Part shown: positions 1 through 9,396 of the stretch, in pieces
Layout: the number at the start of each line of letters is the position of its first letter
Position numbering within the stretch: position 1 is the first letter of the stretch
NCBI GenBank assembly: GCA_024403415.1
Contig: JAKSRY010000008.1
Coordinates: 18,486-82,485, forward strand
Origin: Lachnospiraceae bacterium
GTDB taxonomy: Bacteria > Bacillota > Clostridia > Lachnospirales > Lachnospiraceae
DNA length: 64,000 nucleotides
Direction: 5' to 3'
Notes under the pieces: generated by a model
The model's database searches: none
What the model saw: only the letters and a program-made list of their open reading frames with translations
Told to the model about the DNA's origin: nothing
Translations under genes and position numbers: made by a program

Positions 1-1
1 G

Positions 2-1018
2 AATGATATTGCCAATGTTGTATCGATGTGGACTAAAGTTCCGGTTAATAAATTAACGGAGAGGGAGTCTGACAGACTTCTGAAACTTGAGAAAGTTCTT
101 CATAAGAGGGTTATTGGACAAAATGAAGCAGTCGAGGCTGTAGCTAAGGCAATTAGAAGAGGAAGAGTAGGACTTCAGGATCCTAACAGACCTATCGGGT
201 CTTTTCTGTTCCTTGGACCAACCGGTGTCGGAAAGACTGAACTTAGTAAAGCATTGGCTGAAGCAGTATTTGGCTCTGAACAGGCACTTATCAGAGTAGA
301 TATGTCCGAATATATGGAAGGACATTCTGTTTCTAAAATGATTGGTTCTCCACCGGGATATGTTGGATTTGACGAGGGCGGACAACTTAGTGAAAAGATC
401 AGAAAGAATCCATATTCTGTTGTTCTTTTTGATGAGATAGAGAAGGCGCATCCGGATGTGTTTAATGTTCTTCTTCAGGTTTTGGATGATGGACATATTA
501 CTGACTCTAAAGGAAGAAAAGTTTCCTTTAAGAATACGATTCTGATTATGACATCCAATGCCGGTGCCCAGAGAATTGTAGCACCTAAAAATCTTGGTTT
601 TGTTTTTGATGCATCGGCAAAAGCTGATTATGAAAAAATGAAGTCAGGAGTTCTTGAAGAAGTAAAGAAGTTATTTAAGCCTGAGTTTATCAACAGAATA
701 GATGACATGATTGTATTCAGAACTCTTGATAAGTCTGAAATGCTTAAAATTGCAACACTTCTTTTAAGTATTATTGCTAAAAGGTGCAAGGAACGAATGG
801 ATATTAAAATATCTTTTTCGGCTTCACTTAAAAATTATATTGTAGATAAATATGCTGACTACAAGATGGGTGCAAGACCTATAAAGAGAGCTCTGCAAAG
901 TGTTGTAGAGGATGCGTTGGCAGAAGAAATTCTTCAGGGAAATATTAAGGCCGGAGATGTCGTTAATGTTACCATGAAGAATGAAAAGGTTATTTTTGAG
1001 AATAAGAGTATTGTCTGA
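2..1018 (+). CDS. clpC: ATP-dependent Clp protease ATP-binding subunit ClpC, C-terminal part
   Basis: AAA+ unfoldase that feeds substrates to the ClpP protease in the cytoplasm. The gene is cut by the left window edge: the frame is open from base 2, and the residues before the first internal ATG (NDIANVVSMWTKVPV) match the linker just before the second ATPase module of ClpC. What remains is the D2 module: Walker A GPTGVGKT, Walker B LFDEIEKAHPDV, the conserved EFINRID stretch and the GARPIKRALQ arginine-finger motif of the C-terminal small domain. The domain is intact to the stop. The N-terminal repeat domain and D1 lie outside the window, so ClpC is preferred over other Clp ATPases mainly on sequence style and on the radA neighbourhood typical of Firmicutes. 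Confidence 0.93.
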   Translation, partial: NDIANVVSMWTKVPVNKLTERESDRLLKLEKVLHKRVIGQNEAVEAVAKAIRRGRVGLQDPNRPIGSFLFLGPTGVGKTELSKALAEAVFGSEQALIRVDMSEYMEGHSVSKMIGSPPGYVGFDEGGQLSEKIRKNPYSVVLFDEIEKAHPDVFNVLLQVLDDGHITDSKGRKVSFKNTILIMTSNAGAQRIVAPKNLGFVFDASAKADYEKMKSGVLEEVKKLFKPEFINRIDDMIVFRTLDKSEMLKIATLLLSIIAKRCKERMDIKISFSASLKNYIVDKYADYKMGARPIKRALQSVVEDALAEEILQGNIKAGDVVNVTMKNEKVIFENKSIV

Positions 1019-1073
1019 TTCTTGTTAGGAGCAAAAGTATTTAGTAAAAATGTTGTTATAATGGGAGGTTTTT

Positions 1074-1484
1074 ATGGCATACGTAGAAGAGGTTCTTCGT
1101 AGTGAGGAAAATGGAAAGGTTAGTTTTGGAAATCACTCACTTCCTTCAAAGACAAAAGTAGAAAATTTCAAGGTGGGTAATGATATTCTTAAATGCAAGA
1201 GCTTTAAGGAAATGACCAGACTTGAGAAGAATGATTTGTTTGTATATGAATCAGAACCAGGTACATCAGTATTCAATTTTGCAGAGACAGATAAAGGAGT
1301 TTCCTTTGATGTATGTGCTGATGAAGATGTTCAGATTACTTTGGGACTTTGTGAGGATACAGAATATTCAGTTTATATAGATGATGTGAACACTGGAAAG
1401 ATGAAGACTAATTTGTCAGGTAAACTTAGTATTTCTGTAGAACTTTCATCAAATAAGACGGCATCTGTTAAGATTGTTAAGTAG
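1074..1484 (+). CDS. Small conserved protein between clpC and radA, function unknown
   Basis: A 136-residue acidic protein with no signal peptide or membrane segment. It has an N-terminal MAYVEEVLRSEENGKVSFGNHSL stretch and a C-terminal half rich in alternating hydrophobic residues, suggesting a beta-sandwich-like fold. The start has a good ribosome site (GGGAGG a few bases upstream). I recall similar short proteins in Lachnospiraceae being auto-labelled endosialidase; nothing here supports a sialidase (no Asp-box, far too short), so that name is not adopted. It sits 56 bases after clpC and one base before the radA start, so it probably belongs to the same transcript. Reality of the gene is well supported; function is not known. 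Confidence 0.8.
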   Translation: MAYVEEVLRSEENGKVSFGNHSLPSKTKVENFKVGNDILKCKSFKEMTRLEKNDLFVYESEPGTSVFNFAETDKGVSFDVCADEDVQITLGLCEDTEYSVYIDDVNTGKMKTNLSGKLSISVELSSNKTASVKIVK

Positions 1485-1485
1485 T

Positions 1486-2850
1486 ATGGCAAAAGGTAAA
1501 GATACTGTATTTTTTTGTAATAATTGTGGTCATGAATCTTCTAAATGGATGGGACAGTGCCCCGGATGCAAAGAATGGAACACATTTGTTGAAGAGAAAA
1601 AAATTAATGTGGGAAATAAGTCATCGTTGTTGTCCGGTAAAATCGTATCCAGACCAATGCAGATTAATGATATTTCTGTAGAAGCAGAAGACAGAATATC
1701 CACTAATATAGGTGAACTTGACCGAGTTTTGGGAGGCGGCCTGATGGCTGGCTCCTTAACTTTAGTAGGAGGAGATCCGGGTATAGGTAAATCAACTCTT
1801 TTGCTTCAGGTCTGCAGAAATCTTTCGCTCGCAAATCAAAAGGTTCTGTATATTTCCGGAGAAGAATCGCTTAAACAGATTAAACTTCGTGCGGACAGAA
1901 TAGGTTCTTTTGATGAAAATATGCTTTTGTTATGCGATACTTCGCTGGCTAATATTGCAGAGAATATAAAAGAAACAAAACCTGCAATTGTTGTTATTGA
2001 TTCCATCCAGACTATGTACGACGAGGAGATTTCTTCAGCACCGGGATCGGTTTCACAGGTCAGACAGGCCACTTCGGTTTTTCTTGAGCTTGCGAAAGGT
2101 ATGGGGATATCCATCTTTATTGTTGGGCATGTTACGAAAGAGGGAACTGTTGCAGGACCAAGAGTTCTTGAACATATGGTAGATACGGTTCTATACTTTG
2201 AAGGTGATCGTCATGCCTCATACAGAGTTCTGAGGGGTGTGAAAAACAGATTTGGATCAACCAATGAAATTGGTGTTTTCAGAATGGATAATGATGGACT
2301 TAAAGAGGTTACCAATCCGTCAGAATATATGTTAAGTGGAAAACCGGAAGATGCAGCGGGATCTGTGGTTGTGTGCTCTTTGGAAGGAACACGGCCGATG
2401 CTGGTGGAAATACAGGCACTTGTCTCAACTTCGGGTTTTGGAATTCCAAGAAGACAGGCAATCGGAACAGACCTCAATAAAGTTAATCTTTTGATAGCCG
2501 TACTTGAAAAAAGACTTGGACTTCAGATGACAAATTGCGATGCATATGTTAATATCGCAGGTGGACTTAAAATTAGTGAGCCGGGCATAGATATGGGAAT
2601 AGCTCTCAGCATTATCAGTAGTTTTAAGAATAAAGTTATTCCCGATGATATAGTATGTGTCGGAGAAATAGGCCTGAGTGGTGAAGTAAGGGCAGTAAGT
2701 ATGATTAATGAGAGGGTAAATGAAGCATTGAAACTTGGCTTCAAATGCTGTATTGTCCCGAAAGTCTGTGAGTCACAGATTAAAATCAAAAAAGATATAA
2801 AATTGATTTTTGTTTCTAATATATCAGATATTATGAGTTTAGATTTTTGA
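1486..2850 (+). CDS. radA: DNA repair protein RadA (Sms)
   Basis: RecA-like ATPase that promotes branch migration in recombinational repair. The protein is 454 residues, usual for the family. An N-terminal zinc finger uses Cys11, Cys14, Cys25 and Cys28. Walker A is GDPGIGKST around Lys102, the RadA-specific KNRFGS motif is at residues 253-258, and a Lon-protease-like C-terminal domain follows (around GLKISEPGIDMGIALS). The ATG at 1486 was chosen over an in-frame TTG four codons upstream because it gives the standard MAKGKDTVFFC start. It begins one base after the upstream stop, so translation is probably coupled. The clpC-radA association is common in Firmicutes. Confidence 0.97.
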   Translation: MAKGKDTVFFCNNCGHESSKWMGQCPGCKEWNTFVEEKKINVGNKSSLLSGKIVSRPMQINDISVEAEDRISTNIGELDRVLGGGLMAGSLTLVGGDPGIGKSTLLLQVCRNLSLANQKVLYISGEESLKQIKLRADRIGSFDENMLLLCDTSLANIAENIKETKPAIVVIDSIQTMYDEEISSAPGSVSQVRQATSVFLELAKGMGISIFIVGHVTKEGTVAGPRVLEHMVDTVLYFEGDRHASYRVLRGVKNRFGSTNEIGVFRMDNDGLKEVTNPSEYMLSGKPEDAAGSVVVCSLEGTRPMLVEIQALVSTSGFGIPRRQAIGTDLNKVNLLIAVLEKRLGLQMTNCDAYVNIAGGLKISEPGIDMGIALSIISSFKNKVIPDDIVCVGEIGLSGEVRAVSMINERVNEALKLGFKCCIVPKVCESQIKIKKDIKLIFVSNISDIMSLDF

Positions 2851-2851
2851 A

Positions 2852-4123
2852 ATGGATGAGAATAAAAAGGTAAGTGACAACAACATAAATATGGATCCTG
2901 CCGAAGGTACTGAGAAAAAAGAACAGAAGAACTTAAAAGAATCGGAAGGTACCACAAAAATAAAGAAGAGACATATATTCCTTTATGCGCTTGAAGGGAT
3001 TGTTTTTCTTGCGGTTCTTATTTGTACAATCTTTATTTTTAAGCTGACAAGAGCTGAAAAGCTTAATATAGCAAAATCAGAGATTAAGATTAATACAAAT
3101 TATTCAGGTGGAGAGGAGACAGATATTTCAGCTGAAGAAGAAAGCAATAGTGAGTCAGAAGGCGAGAAGACCCCCAAAAGAGCAGAAGAGGTTGAGGCAC
3201 AAAAACTAAAAGAAGCTGAGCAAAGAGCGCAGATTGAAAAAGAAATGTATGAAAAGTCCGGCGGAAAGTTTATGTTGGCTTTTTTTGGTGTTGATTCCAG
3301 AGAAGGAGACCTTGGTAAGGGAACACGTTCTGACTCTATGATGATATGTTCTATTGATATGGATACACATGAGGTCAGACTTGTTTCGATATACAGAGAT
3401 GCTTATCTTAACCTTGGAAACGGAAGTTATAATAAATGTAATGCAGCCTATGCAATCGGTGGACCGGTACAGGCTATGAGCATGATTAATGTTAATACCG
3501 ATTTATATGTCTCTGATTATGTGACAGTCGGGTTTGAGGGACTGGTTGACGCTATAGATGCGTTGGGAGGTGTCCCTATTGAAGTTACCGAAGAGGAGAT
3601 GTTTCATCTGAACAATTATCAGATGACTATGGCTGAACAGCTTGGTGTCGAATATAAGCCTGTAGTATTTCCTGGTATGCAGGTTTTGAATGGCCTTCAG
3701 GCAACTGCATATTGTAGAATCAGATATACAAAAGGATATGATTTCAAGAGAACCGAAAGACAAAGGACTGTCCTTACGGCAATGCTTGAACGTTGCTCGC
3801 ATGTATCTCTGTCAGCACTGACTTCTGCAATTACATCAATTATGCCAAACGTATCAACATCACTTAGTCTAAACGATATTATATCAATGCTTAGTCTTGC
3901 TTCGGACTATGAAGTTACTGTATCTGATGGATTTCCATTTACCGACAAGGTGCTGGGGGCTACAGTGGGAGAGAAAGGATCGTGTATAATTCCGAACGAT
4001 CTTACCACTAATGTTAAGAAATTGCATAAAGTTTTATTTGATGATGATAATTATGAGCCATCTGCAGAGGTTAAAAAATATAGTAATCAGATAAAGGAAA
4101 ATGTGGCAGAGTATATTCCGTAA
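2852..4123 (+). CDS. LytR-CpsA-Psr (LCP) family cell-wall glycopolymer ligase
   Basis: LCP enzymes transfer lipid-linked anionic polymers to peptidoglycan at the outer face of the membrane. The 423-residue protein has a charged cytoplasmic N-terminus, one membrane segment at about residues 41-64, an acidic Glu/Lys-rich spacer (about 85-130) and an LCP domain at about 140-345. The LCP signature is clear: FFGVDSREGDLGKGTRSDSM, the RLVSIYRDAYL strand, and the GLQATAYCRIRYTKGYDFKR/TERQR helix with the arginines that bind pyrophosphate. The ATG lies two bases after the radA stop, so it is likely the last gene of the clpC-radA transcript. Which polymer it attaches cannot be told from sequence. Confidence 0.92.
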   Translation: MDENKKVSDNNINMDPAEGTEKKEQKNLKESEGTTKIKKRHIFLYALEGIVFLAVLICTIFIFKLTRAEKLNIAKSEIKINTNYSGGEETDISAEEESNSESEGEKTPKRAEEVEAQKLKEAEQRAQIEKEMYEKSGGKFMLAFFGVDSREGDLGKGTRSDSMMICSIDMDTHEVRLVSIYRDAYLNLGNGSYNKCNAAYAIGGPVQAMSMINVNTDLYVSDYVTVGFEGLVDAIDALGGVPIEVTEEEMFHLNNYQMTMAEQLGVEYKPVVFPGMQVLNGLQATAYCRIRYTKGYDFKRTERQRTVLTAMLERCSHVSLSALTSAITSIMPNVSTSLSLNDIISMLSLASDYEVTVSDGFPFTDKVLGATVGEKGSCIIPNDLTTNVKKLHKVLFDDDNYEPSAEVKKYSNQIKENVAEYIP

Positions 4124-4178
4124 AACATGCATCTGATTTGATTAGTTCATTTAGTTGAAGTTATATATCAATTGGGTA

Positions 4179-4208
4179 TTGACAGATAAATATACAATAA
4201 TATATAAT
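4179..4208 (+). promoter_or_regulatory. Sigma-A type promoter for tRNA-Trp
   Basis: Perfect consensus TTGACA (4179-4184) and TATAAT (4203-4208) separated by 18 bases. The expected start near 4215 lies about 18 bases before the tRNA. This is one of the strongest-looking promoters in the window, as expected for a stable RNA. Confidence 0.85.
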
Positions 4209-4232
4209 TTCATTCGTTGATTAAATATGAAT

Positions 4233-4303
4233 AGGGGCATAGTTCAAAGGTAGAACAGTGGTCTCCAAAACCATCGATGTGGGTTCGATTCCTACTGCCC
4301 CTG
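4233..4303 (+). tRNA. tRNA-Trp (anticodon CCA)
   Basis: A 71-base cloverleaf can be drawn by hand. The 7-bp acceptor stem is AGGGGCA (4233-4239) with TGCCCCT (4296-4302), with discriminator G4303. The D-arm is GTTC/GAAC. The anticodon stem GTGGT/ACCAT encloses the loop CTCCAAA with anticodon CCA at 4265-4267. The T-arm is GTGGG/CCTAC with loop TTCGATT. The 3' CCA is not encoded (the DNA reads GCTA) and must be added after transcription. The gene is a single-gene unit with its own promoter and terminator. Confidence 0.96.
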
Positions 4304-4312
4304 CTAAAGTGC

Positions 4313-4339
4313 AAGATGACGTTTTCGTCATCTTTTTTT
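4313..4339 (+). terminator. Rho-independent terminator after tRNA-Trp
   Basis: Nine-base-pair stem AAGATGACG/CGTCATCTT with a TTTT loop (4322-4325), followed by a run of T to 4339. Confidence 0.9.
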
Positions 4340-4421
4340 GTTATACTCGATTTATGTTTCTCCATGTGTACTTTTTTTGATTTTAGTGCTAATATATTAT
4401 GGAATATGTGTAGGAGGATTT

Positions 4422-4883
4422 ATGGATACTCAAAAAGCTTATAGAAATAGTGTAATTGCAGATTATTTGGGAAAACTGGATCCACTGTTTAAGTATATTC
4501 CGTACTTGAAGAGCAAGGAAGGGGCACAGACCAGAAGTTTATATACCGGAGATAATAACAGCCTTAAGTCAATTGCTGTTCCCGTTTATGATTCAAATGT
4601 TTTGGCATTTGTAAAGGATGCTCAGAAAACAGGTTTAATGAACAGAAATTATATTTATGCATATCGTAAGGTTGGCATGAACACTCCGGATAACGAGAGA
4701 TTGTTTATTTCAGGAGCTACTTTTGAAGATCTTAGTGCAATTACGGATATTATTACACGATATGTTCTTGAGGGAATGAGCAGATCAACCATGTGGCAGA
4801 TAGCCGTTGAAGAGGGAGTTTGGCTTCATGCACTCCTTAAACTGAAAGAACTGCTTGAAATTCATGAAGGACCATTAGCTTAA
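4422..4883 (+). CDS. Small cytoplasmic protein of unknown function, possibly DUF6508-like
   Basis: A 153-residue soluble protein. The ATG was chosen because AGGAGG precedes it by six bases; the longer reading from 4338 would begin inside the tRNA terminator region. Visible blocks are FKYIPYLKSKEG, a central PVYDSNVLAFVKDAQKTGLM and a C-terminal ITRYVLEGMSRSTMWQIAVEEGVWLHALLKLKELLE. The order (a strand plus V-x-AF helix, then a helix with R-x-G-x-W, then LKxLKEL) resembles the DUF6508 family as I remember it; this is a weak pattern match, not a search result. No catalytic motif, signal peptide or membrane segment is visible. It sits between tRNA-Trp and the TetR gene. Confidence 0.78.
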   Translation: MDTQKAYRNSVIADYLGKLDPLFKYIPYLKSKEGAQTRSLYTGDNNSLKSIAVPVYDSNVLAFVKDAQKTGLMNRNYIYAYRKVGMNTPDNERLFISGATFEDLSAITDIITRYVLEGMSRSTMWQIAVEEGVWLHALLKLKELLEIHEGPLA

Positions 4884-4936
4884 TTGGTGATGGATTATTT
4901 GGTTTGTAGATAAGATTATTGACGGAGGAACTTTTT

Positions 4937-5518
4937 ATGGGAGAAAAATCTGCGAATAAGAGATTGATGATTCTTGAAAAAGCCAGAGATATTTTTTCAA
5001 AACAGGGATATTCACGGACGACGATGAATGATGTTGTCAGTGCATGTGAAATCAGCCGTGGAGGAGTGTATCTTTATTTTGATAATATTAAAGATCTTTT
5101 CGAGGCAGTTATGAACTATGAATATGATAATCAGGAAGATTTGTCAGAGAAGATTCCGGAGGATGCTTCTTTTGCAGATGTTCTGGCTCTTATCGTTAAG
5201 GAAAAGAAGAAAGAAATACTTGGTAAAAAGAATAATCTTTCGACTGCCATTTATGAATATTATTTTGAAAATAAAATTGCCGGCAAGAAAAATCTTCTTA
5301 AAAATGACTTTGATTCAACATTATATGTTTTGGAGCAGGTTATTCAGGGAGGAATTGATGCCGGAGAGTTTTATGATATAGATGCTCATCGTGCTGCAAG
5401 TAATCTTATGTATGTTTTTGAGGGATTGAAGATTTCTGCAAGAACCAGAAATATATCTGAGAGCGTAGTAGATGAAGAAATTATGTATGTAATGCAAGGA
5501 ATTATTGCGGAGGATTAA
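4937..5518 (+). CDS. TetR/AcrR family transcriptional regulator
   Basis: A 193-residue one-component repressor. The N-terminal TetR helix-turn-helix spans about residues 8-55 (LEKARDIFSKQGYSRTTMND and ISRGGVYLYFDNIKDLFEAV), followed by an all-helical ligand and dimer domain. The ATG was chosen over an in-frame upstream TTG because GGAGG precedes it by eight bases. The stop lies only five bases before purL, so the two are probably co-transcribed. Local TetR proteins usually control neighbours or themselves, but purL is normally under purine-specific control, so any regulation of purL is a guess. The ligand is unknown. Confidence 0.92.
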   Translation: MGEKSANKRLMILEKARDIFSKQGYSRTTMNDVVSACEISRGGVYLYFDNIKDLFEAVMNYEYDNQEDLSEKIPEDASFADVLALIVKEKKKEILGKKNNLSTAIYEYYFENKIAGKKNLLKNDFDSTLYVLEQVIQGGIDAGEFYDIDAHRAASNLMYVFEGLKISARTRNISESVVDEEIMYVMQGIIAED

Positions 5519-5523
5519 TTGTA

Positions 5524-8500
5524 ATGGAAAGTGTCAAACGTGTTTACGTAGAAAAGAAGGACCCTTACTCGGTCAAGGCTGCTGAGTTAAAGGAAGAGGT
5601 CAAGGGTTATCTTGGTATCAACGGGGTAACAAATGTAAGAATTTTTATCACATATGATGTTCAGAATCTTTCAGAGGCAACATTTAATGAAGCTCTTACT
5701 ACTGTTTTTTCTGAACCGCCGGTAGATAATTATTTTTTGGATAAAATTGATATTCCCGAAAATGACAGAGTATTTTCGGTTCAGTTTCTTCCCGGACAAT
5801 TTGACCAGAGAGCTGATTCAGCAGTCCAGTGTGTTAAATTCTTAAAGGCTGATGAGGATCCTGTAATACAGACTTCAACTACTTATGTGATTGAAGGAAA
5901 TATTACTGATGATGAGTTTGCACGTATTAAAGCATATTGTATTAATCCGGTTGACTCAAGAGAAATAGGACTTGAAGTACCGGAAACACTTATTATGGAT
6001 TATGAAGAGCCAAAGGATGTTATTATCTTTGATGGCTTTAAGGATTTGGAAGAGGATGAACTAAAGAAGTTATATGACAGTCTTGAACTTGCAATGACAT
6101 TTAAGGATTTCCTTCATATCCAGAATTATTTTAAGAATGATGAGAATCGTGATCCTTCAATGACTGAAATCAGAGTACTTGATACTTATTGGTCAGATCA
6201 CTGTCGTCACACTACATTTTCAACGGAGCTTGTTGATATCTCATTTGAGGATGGATATTACAGAACGCCTATTGAAACTGCTTTTGAAAGTTACAAAGAT
6301 ACACGTGAGGAGATATATAAGGACAGAGATGATAAGTTTATCTGCCTTATGGACCTTGCCCTCATGGGAATGAAAAAGTTAAAGTCAGCAGGAATGCTTG
6401 ATGATATGGAGCAGTCTGACGAGATTAATGCCTGCTCTGTAGTTGTCCCGGTTTCTATTGATTATGGCAATGGCCCTGAAAAGGAAGAATGGCTTGTATT
6501 CTTTAAGAATGAGACACATAATCATCCTACAGAAATAGAACCTTTTGGTGGTGCTGCTACATGTCTTGGAGGAGCAATCAGAGATCCGCTTTCAGGACGT
6601 GGATATGTATATCAGGCTATGCGTATCACAGGAGCAGCAGACCCTACAGTACCTGTAGCAGATACTATTAAGGGAAAACTCTCACAGAAGAAGCTTGTAA
6701 GAGGCGCCGCTTCCGGTTATTCATCATATGGTAACCAAATTGGTCTTGCAACAGGTTTTGTTAAGGAGATATATCATCCGAATTATGTTGCAAAGAGAAT
6801 GGAAATTGGTGCAGTAATGGGTGCGGCACCAAGAAAGAATGTTAAGAGACTTACTTCTGATCCCGGAGATATCATTATTCTTCTTGGTGGAAGAACAGGC
6901 CGTGATGGTTGTGGTGGTGCGACCGGTTCATCAAAAGTACACACAGAAAGCTCAATAGAAAAATGTGGTGCTGAAGTTCAGAAGGGTAATGCACCTACCG
7001 AAAGAAAGATACAGAGACTCTTCAGACGTGGCGAAGTCAGCAGACTTATTAAGAAGTGTAATGACTTTGGTGCGGGTGGTGTTTCAGTTGCAATCGGTGA
7101 ACTTGCAGACGGACTCGTAGTAGATTTGGATCTTGTACCTAAAAAGTATGCAGGTCTTGACGGAACTGAACTTGCTATTTCTGAATCACAGGAAAGAATG
7201 GCAGTGGTTGTAGATCCTTCAGATGTTGATGAATTCCTTAAATATGCTGCAGAGGAAAACCTTGAGGCTATTTCAGTTGCTACAGTAACAAAAGAACCCA
7301 GACTTGTCCTTAAATGGAGAGGTAAGGAAATTGTTAACTTAAAGAGAGCTTTCCTTGACACAAATGGTGCTCATCAGGAAACAGAAGTTGTAGTTGAAGT
7401 TCCAAGTGAAGAAGAAAACTACTTTAAGAAAAACGCAATCTCAAAGGTTAAAGAGGCACTTGATAATGGTGATGTTAAGAGTGCATTTGTAAATGAACTT
7501 GAGGACCTTAACGTATGTTCACAGAAGGGTCTTGTAGAAATGTTTGATGCATCAATCGGAGCAGGCTCGGTATTTATGCCATATGGTGGTGTTAATCAGC
7601 TTACCGAAACTCAGACCATGGTTGCCAAACTTCCTACACTTAAAGGAAAGACTGATGTTGTGACAATGATGAGTTATGGTTTTGATCCATATCTTTCTTC
7701 ATGGAGTCCATATCATGGAGCTATCTATGCTGTTACGGAATCAATGGCAAAGATTGTTGCTTCAGGTGGTTATCATAAAGGAATAAGATTTACTTTCCAG
7801 GAATATTTTAAGAGAATGACTCAGGATCCAAAGAGATGGTCACAGCCTTTCTCAGCACTTCTTGGTGCATATGATGCACAGATTGGTTTTGGACTTCCTT
7901 CTATTGGCGGTAAGGATTCAATGTCAGGAACCTTTAATGATATTGATGTTCCGCCTACACTTGTTTCATTTGCGGTTGATATTGCGGAAGGAAAGAATAT
8001 TATTACTCCTGAACTTAAGGAAGCAGGAGACAGCCTTGTTCAGTTCTGGTTTGATAAAGATGAATATGATGTGCCTGTATATAAGCATGCATCACATACA
8101 TTCACTTTCATTCATGAACTTATTAAGAGTGGAAAAGTAAAGGCTGCTTACGCACTTGATTCATACGGACTGTTCAAGGGGGCTGCAAAGATGGCATTCG
8201 GAAACGGTCTTGGAGTTGAATTTGATTCAAATCTTCAGGCTGCTGAACTTTTTGAAAATGCTCTTTGTGATATCGTGATTGAAGTTAGTGATATCTCAGT
8301 TATTGATGATATTGTTAAGGAGAATGAAGAGTATTCAGAACTCAATTACAGATTAGTTGGTAAGGTTACCAAAGAAGCTGTATTTAAGTATGCAGATGCT
8401 GTTCTGACAATGGAAGAAGCGCTTGCTTCTTGGAAGAAGCCTCTTGAAAAGGTATTTCCTACCAAAGCGTCAAAGGATACAACAAAGATTGATATGCCTT

Positions 8501-9342
8501 TGTATGATTCTAAAGACATATATATTTGCAAGAATAAAGTTGCAAGACCTAAGGTATTTATTCCTGTAATGCCGGGTACAAACTGTGAATATGATACGAC
8601 GAAGGCATTTGAGAGAGCGGGAGCAGATGTTGTAACAGGTATCTTTAGAAACAACTCTGTATCAGATATTGTTGATTCAGTTGATTTCTTTGTTAAGAAC
8701 ATTAATGATTCACAGATTATCATGTTCCCCGGTGGATTCTCAGCAGGTGATGAACCTGATGGATCAGCTAAATTCTTTGCAACTGCGTTCAGAAATGAAA
8801 AGCTTAAGGAAGCAGTAACTAAGTTGCTCAATGAGCGTGACGGACTTGCTCTTGGTATTTGTAATGGTTTCCAGGCACTTATAAAGCTTGGTCTTGTGCC
8901 ATATGGTGATATAGTAGGACAGAATAGTGATTCGCCTACACTTACATTCAATACCATAAATCGTCACATATCTAAGATGGCATATACGAAGGTTGTTTCA
9001 AATAAGTCACCATGGCTTAAGAAGGCAGAACTTGGAGCAACATACTGCAGTCCGGCATCTCATGGAGAAGGACGTTTCGTAGCACCGAAGGAGTGGCTCG
9101 ACAAGCTTGTAGCCAATGGTCAGGTTGCTACTGTATATGCAGATCCTGATGGTAATGTTTCAATGGATGAAGAGTGGAATATTAATGGCTCTTATATGTC
9201 AATTGAAGGTATTACTTCACCTGATGGAAGAGTGCTTGGAAAGATGGCACACGCAGAAAGAAGAGATGATCTTGTTGCTATGAATATATATGGTGAGCAG
9301 GATCTTAAGATATTTGAAGCAGGCGTTGAATATTTCCTGTAA
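5524..9342 (+). CDS. purL: Phosphoribosylformylglycinamidine synthase, single-chain (PurL-PurQ type)
   Basis: Catalyses the ATP- and glutamine-dependent conversion of FGAR to FGAM, step four of purine synthesis. At 1272 residues this is the large type, with synthase and glutaminase in one chain, rather than the PurS/PurQ/PurL set of Bacillus. The FGAM synthase core shows DTYWSDHCRHTTF, the ETHNHPTEIEPFGGAATC motif and a second AIRS-type half. The C-terminal glutamine amidotransferase domain carries nucleophile Cys1113 in GICNGFQALI, with His1180 and Glu1182 in SHGEGRF. All catalytic residues appear intact. It ends in a bidirectional terminator shared with the convergent DUF342 gene. No other purine genes are nearby. 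Confidence 0.97.
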   Translation: MESVKRVYVEKKDPYSVKAAELKEEVKGYLGINGVTNVRIFITYDVQNLSEATFNEALTTVFSEPPVDNYFLDKIDIPENDRVFSVQFLPGQFDQRADSAVQCVKFLKADEDPVIQTSTTYVIEGNITDDEFARIKAYCINPVDSREIGLEVPETLIMDYEEPKDVIIFDGFKDLEEDELKKLYDSLELAMTFKDFLHIQNYFKNDENRDPSMTEIRVLDTYWSDHCRHTTFSTELVDISFEDGYYRTPIETAFESYKDTREEIYKDRDDKFICLMDLALMGMKKLKSAGMLDDMEQSDEINACSVVVPVSIDYGNGPEKEEWLVFFKNETHNHPTEIEPFGGAATCLGGAIRDPLSGRGYVYQAMRITGAADPTVPVADTIKGKLSQKKLVRGAASGYSSYGNQIGLATGFVKEIYHPNYVAKRMEIGAVMGAAPRKNVKRLTSDPGDIIILLGGRTGRDGCGGATGSSKVHTESSIEKCGAEVQKGNAPTERKIQRLFRRGEVSRLIKKCNDFGAGGVSVAIGELADGLVVDLDLVPKKYAGLDGTELAISESQERMAVVVDPSDVDEFLKYAAEENLEAISVATVTKEPRLVLKWRGKEIVNLKRAFLDTNGAHQETEVVVEVPSEEENYFKKNAISKVKEALDNGDVKSAFVNELEDLNVCSQKGLVEMFDASIGAGSVFMPYGGVNQLTETQTMVAKLPTLKGKTDVVTMMSYGFDPYLSSWSPYHGAIYAVTESMAKIVASGGYHKGIRFTFQEYFKRMTQDPKRWSQPFSALLGAYDAQIGFGLPSIGGKDSMSGTFNDIDVPPTLVSFAVDIAEGKNIITPELKEAGDSLVQFWFDKDEYDVPVYKHASHTFTFIHELIKSGKVKAAYALDSYGLFKGAAKMAFGNGLGVEFDSNLQAAELFENALCDIVIEVSDISVIDDIVKENEEYSELNYRLVGKVTKEAVFKYADAVLTMEEALASWKKPLEKVFPTKASKDTTKIDMPLYDSKDIYICKNKVARPKVFIPVMPGTNCEYDTTKAFERAGADVVTGIFRNNSVSDIVDSVDFFVKNINDSQIIMFPGGFSAGDEPDGSAKFFATAFRNEKLKEAVTKLLNERDGLALGICNGFQALIKLGLVPYGDIVGQNSDSPTLTFNTINRHISKMAYTKVVSNKSPWLKKAELGATYCSPASHGEGRFVAPKEWLDKLVANGQVATVYADPDGNVSMDEEWNINGSYMSIEGITSPDGRVLGKMAHAERRDDLVAMNIYGEQDLKIFEAGVEYFL

Positions 9343-9362
9343 TAGAGTATCTGACGAATATA

Positions 9363-9390
9363 AAAAAGGCATCAGTAATGATGCCTTTTT
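9363..9390. terminator. Bidirectional terminator between purL and the DUF342 gene
   Basis: Twelve-base-pair perfect stem AAAAAGGCATCA/TGATGCCTTTTT with a GTAA loop. The A tract on one side and T tract on the other serve both convergent genes. Confidence 0.9.
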
Positions 9391-9396
9391 ATTATT

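Noticed and set aside
1074-1484. Endosialidase annotation for the small gene before radA
   Set aside because: Too short and without sialidase motifs; the label appears to be a propagated name.
8346-8957. 203-codon reading frame on the minus strand inside purL
   Set aside because: Antisense shadow of a conserved enzyme; no ribosome site or recognisable domain.
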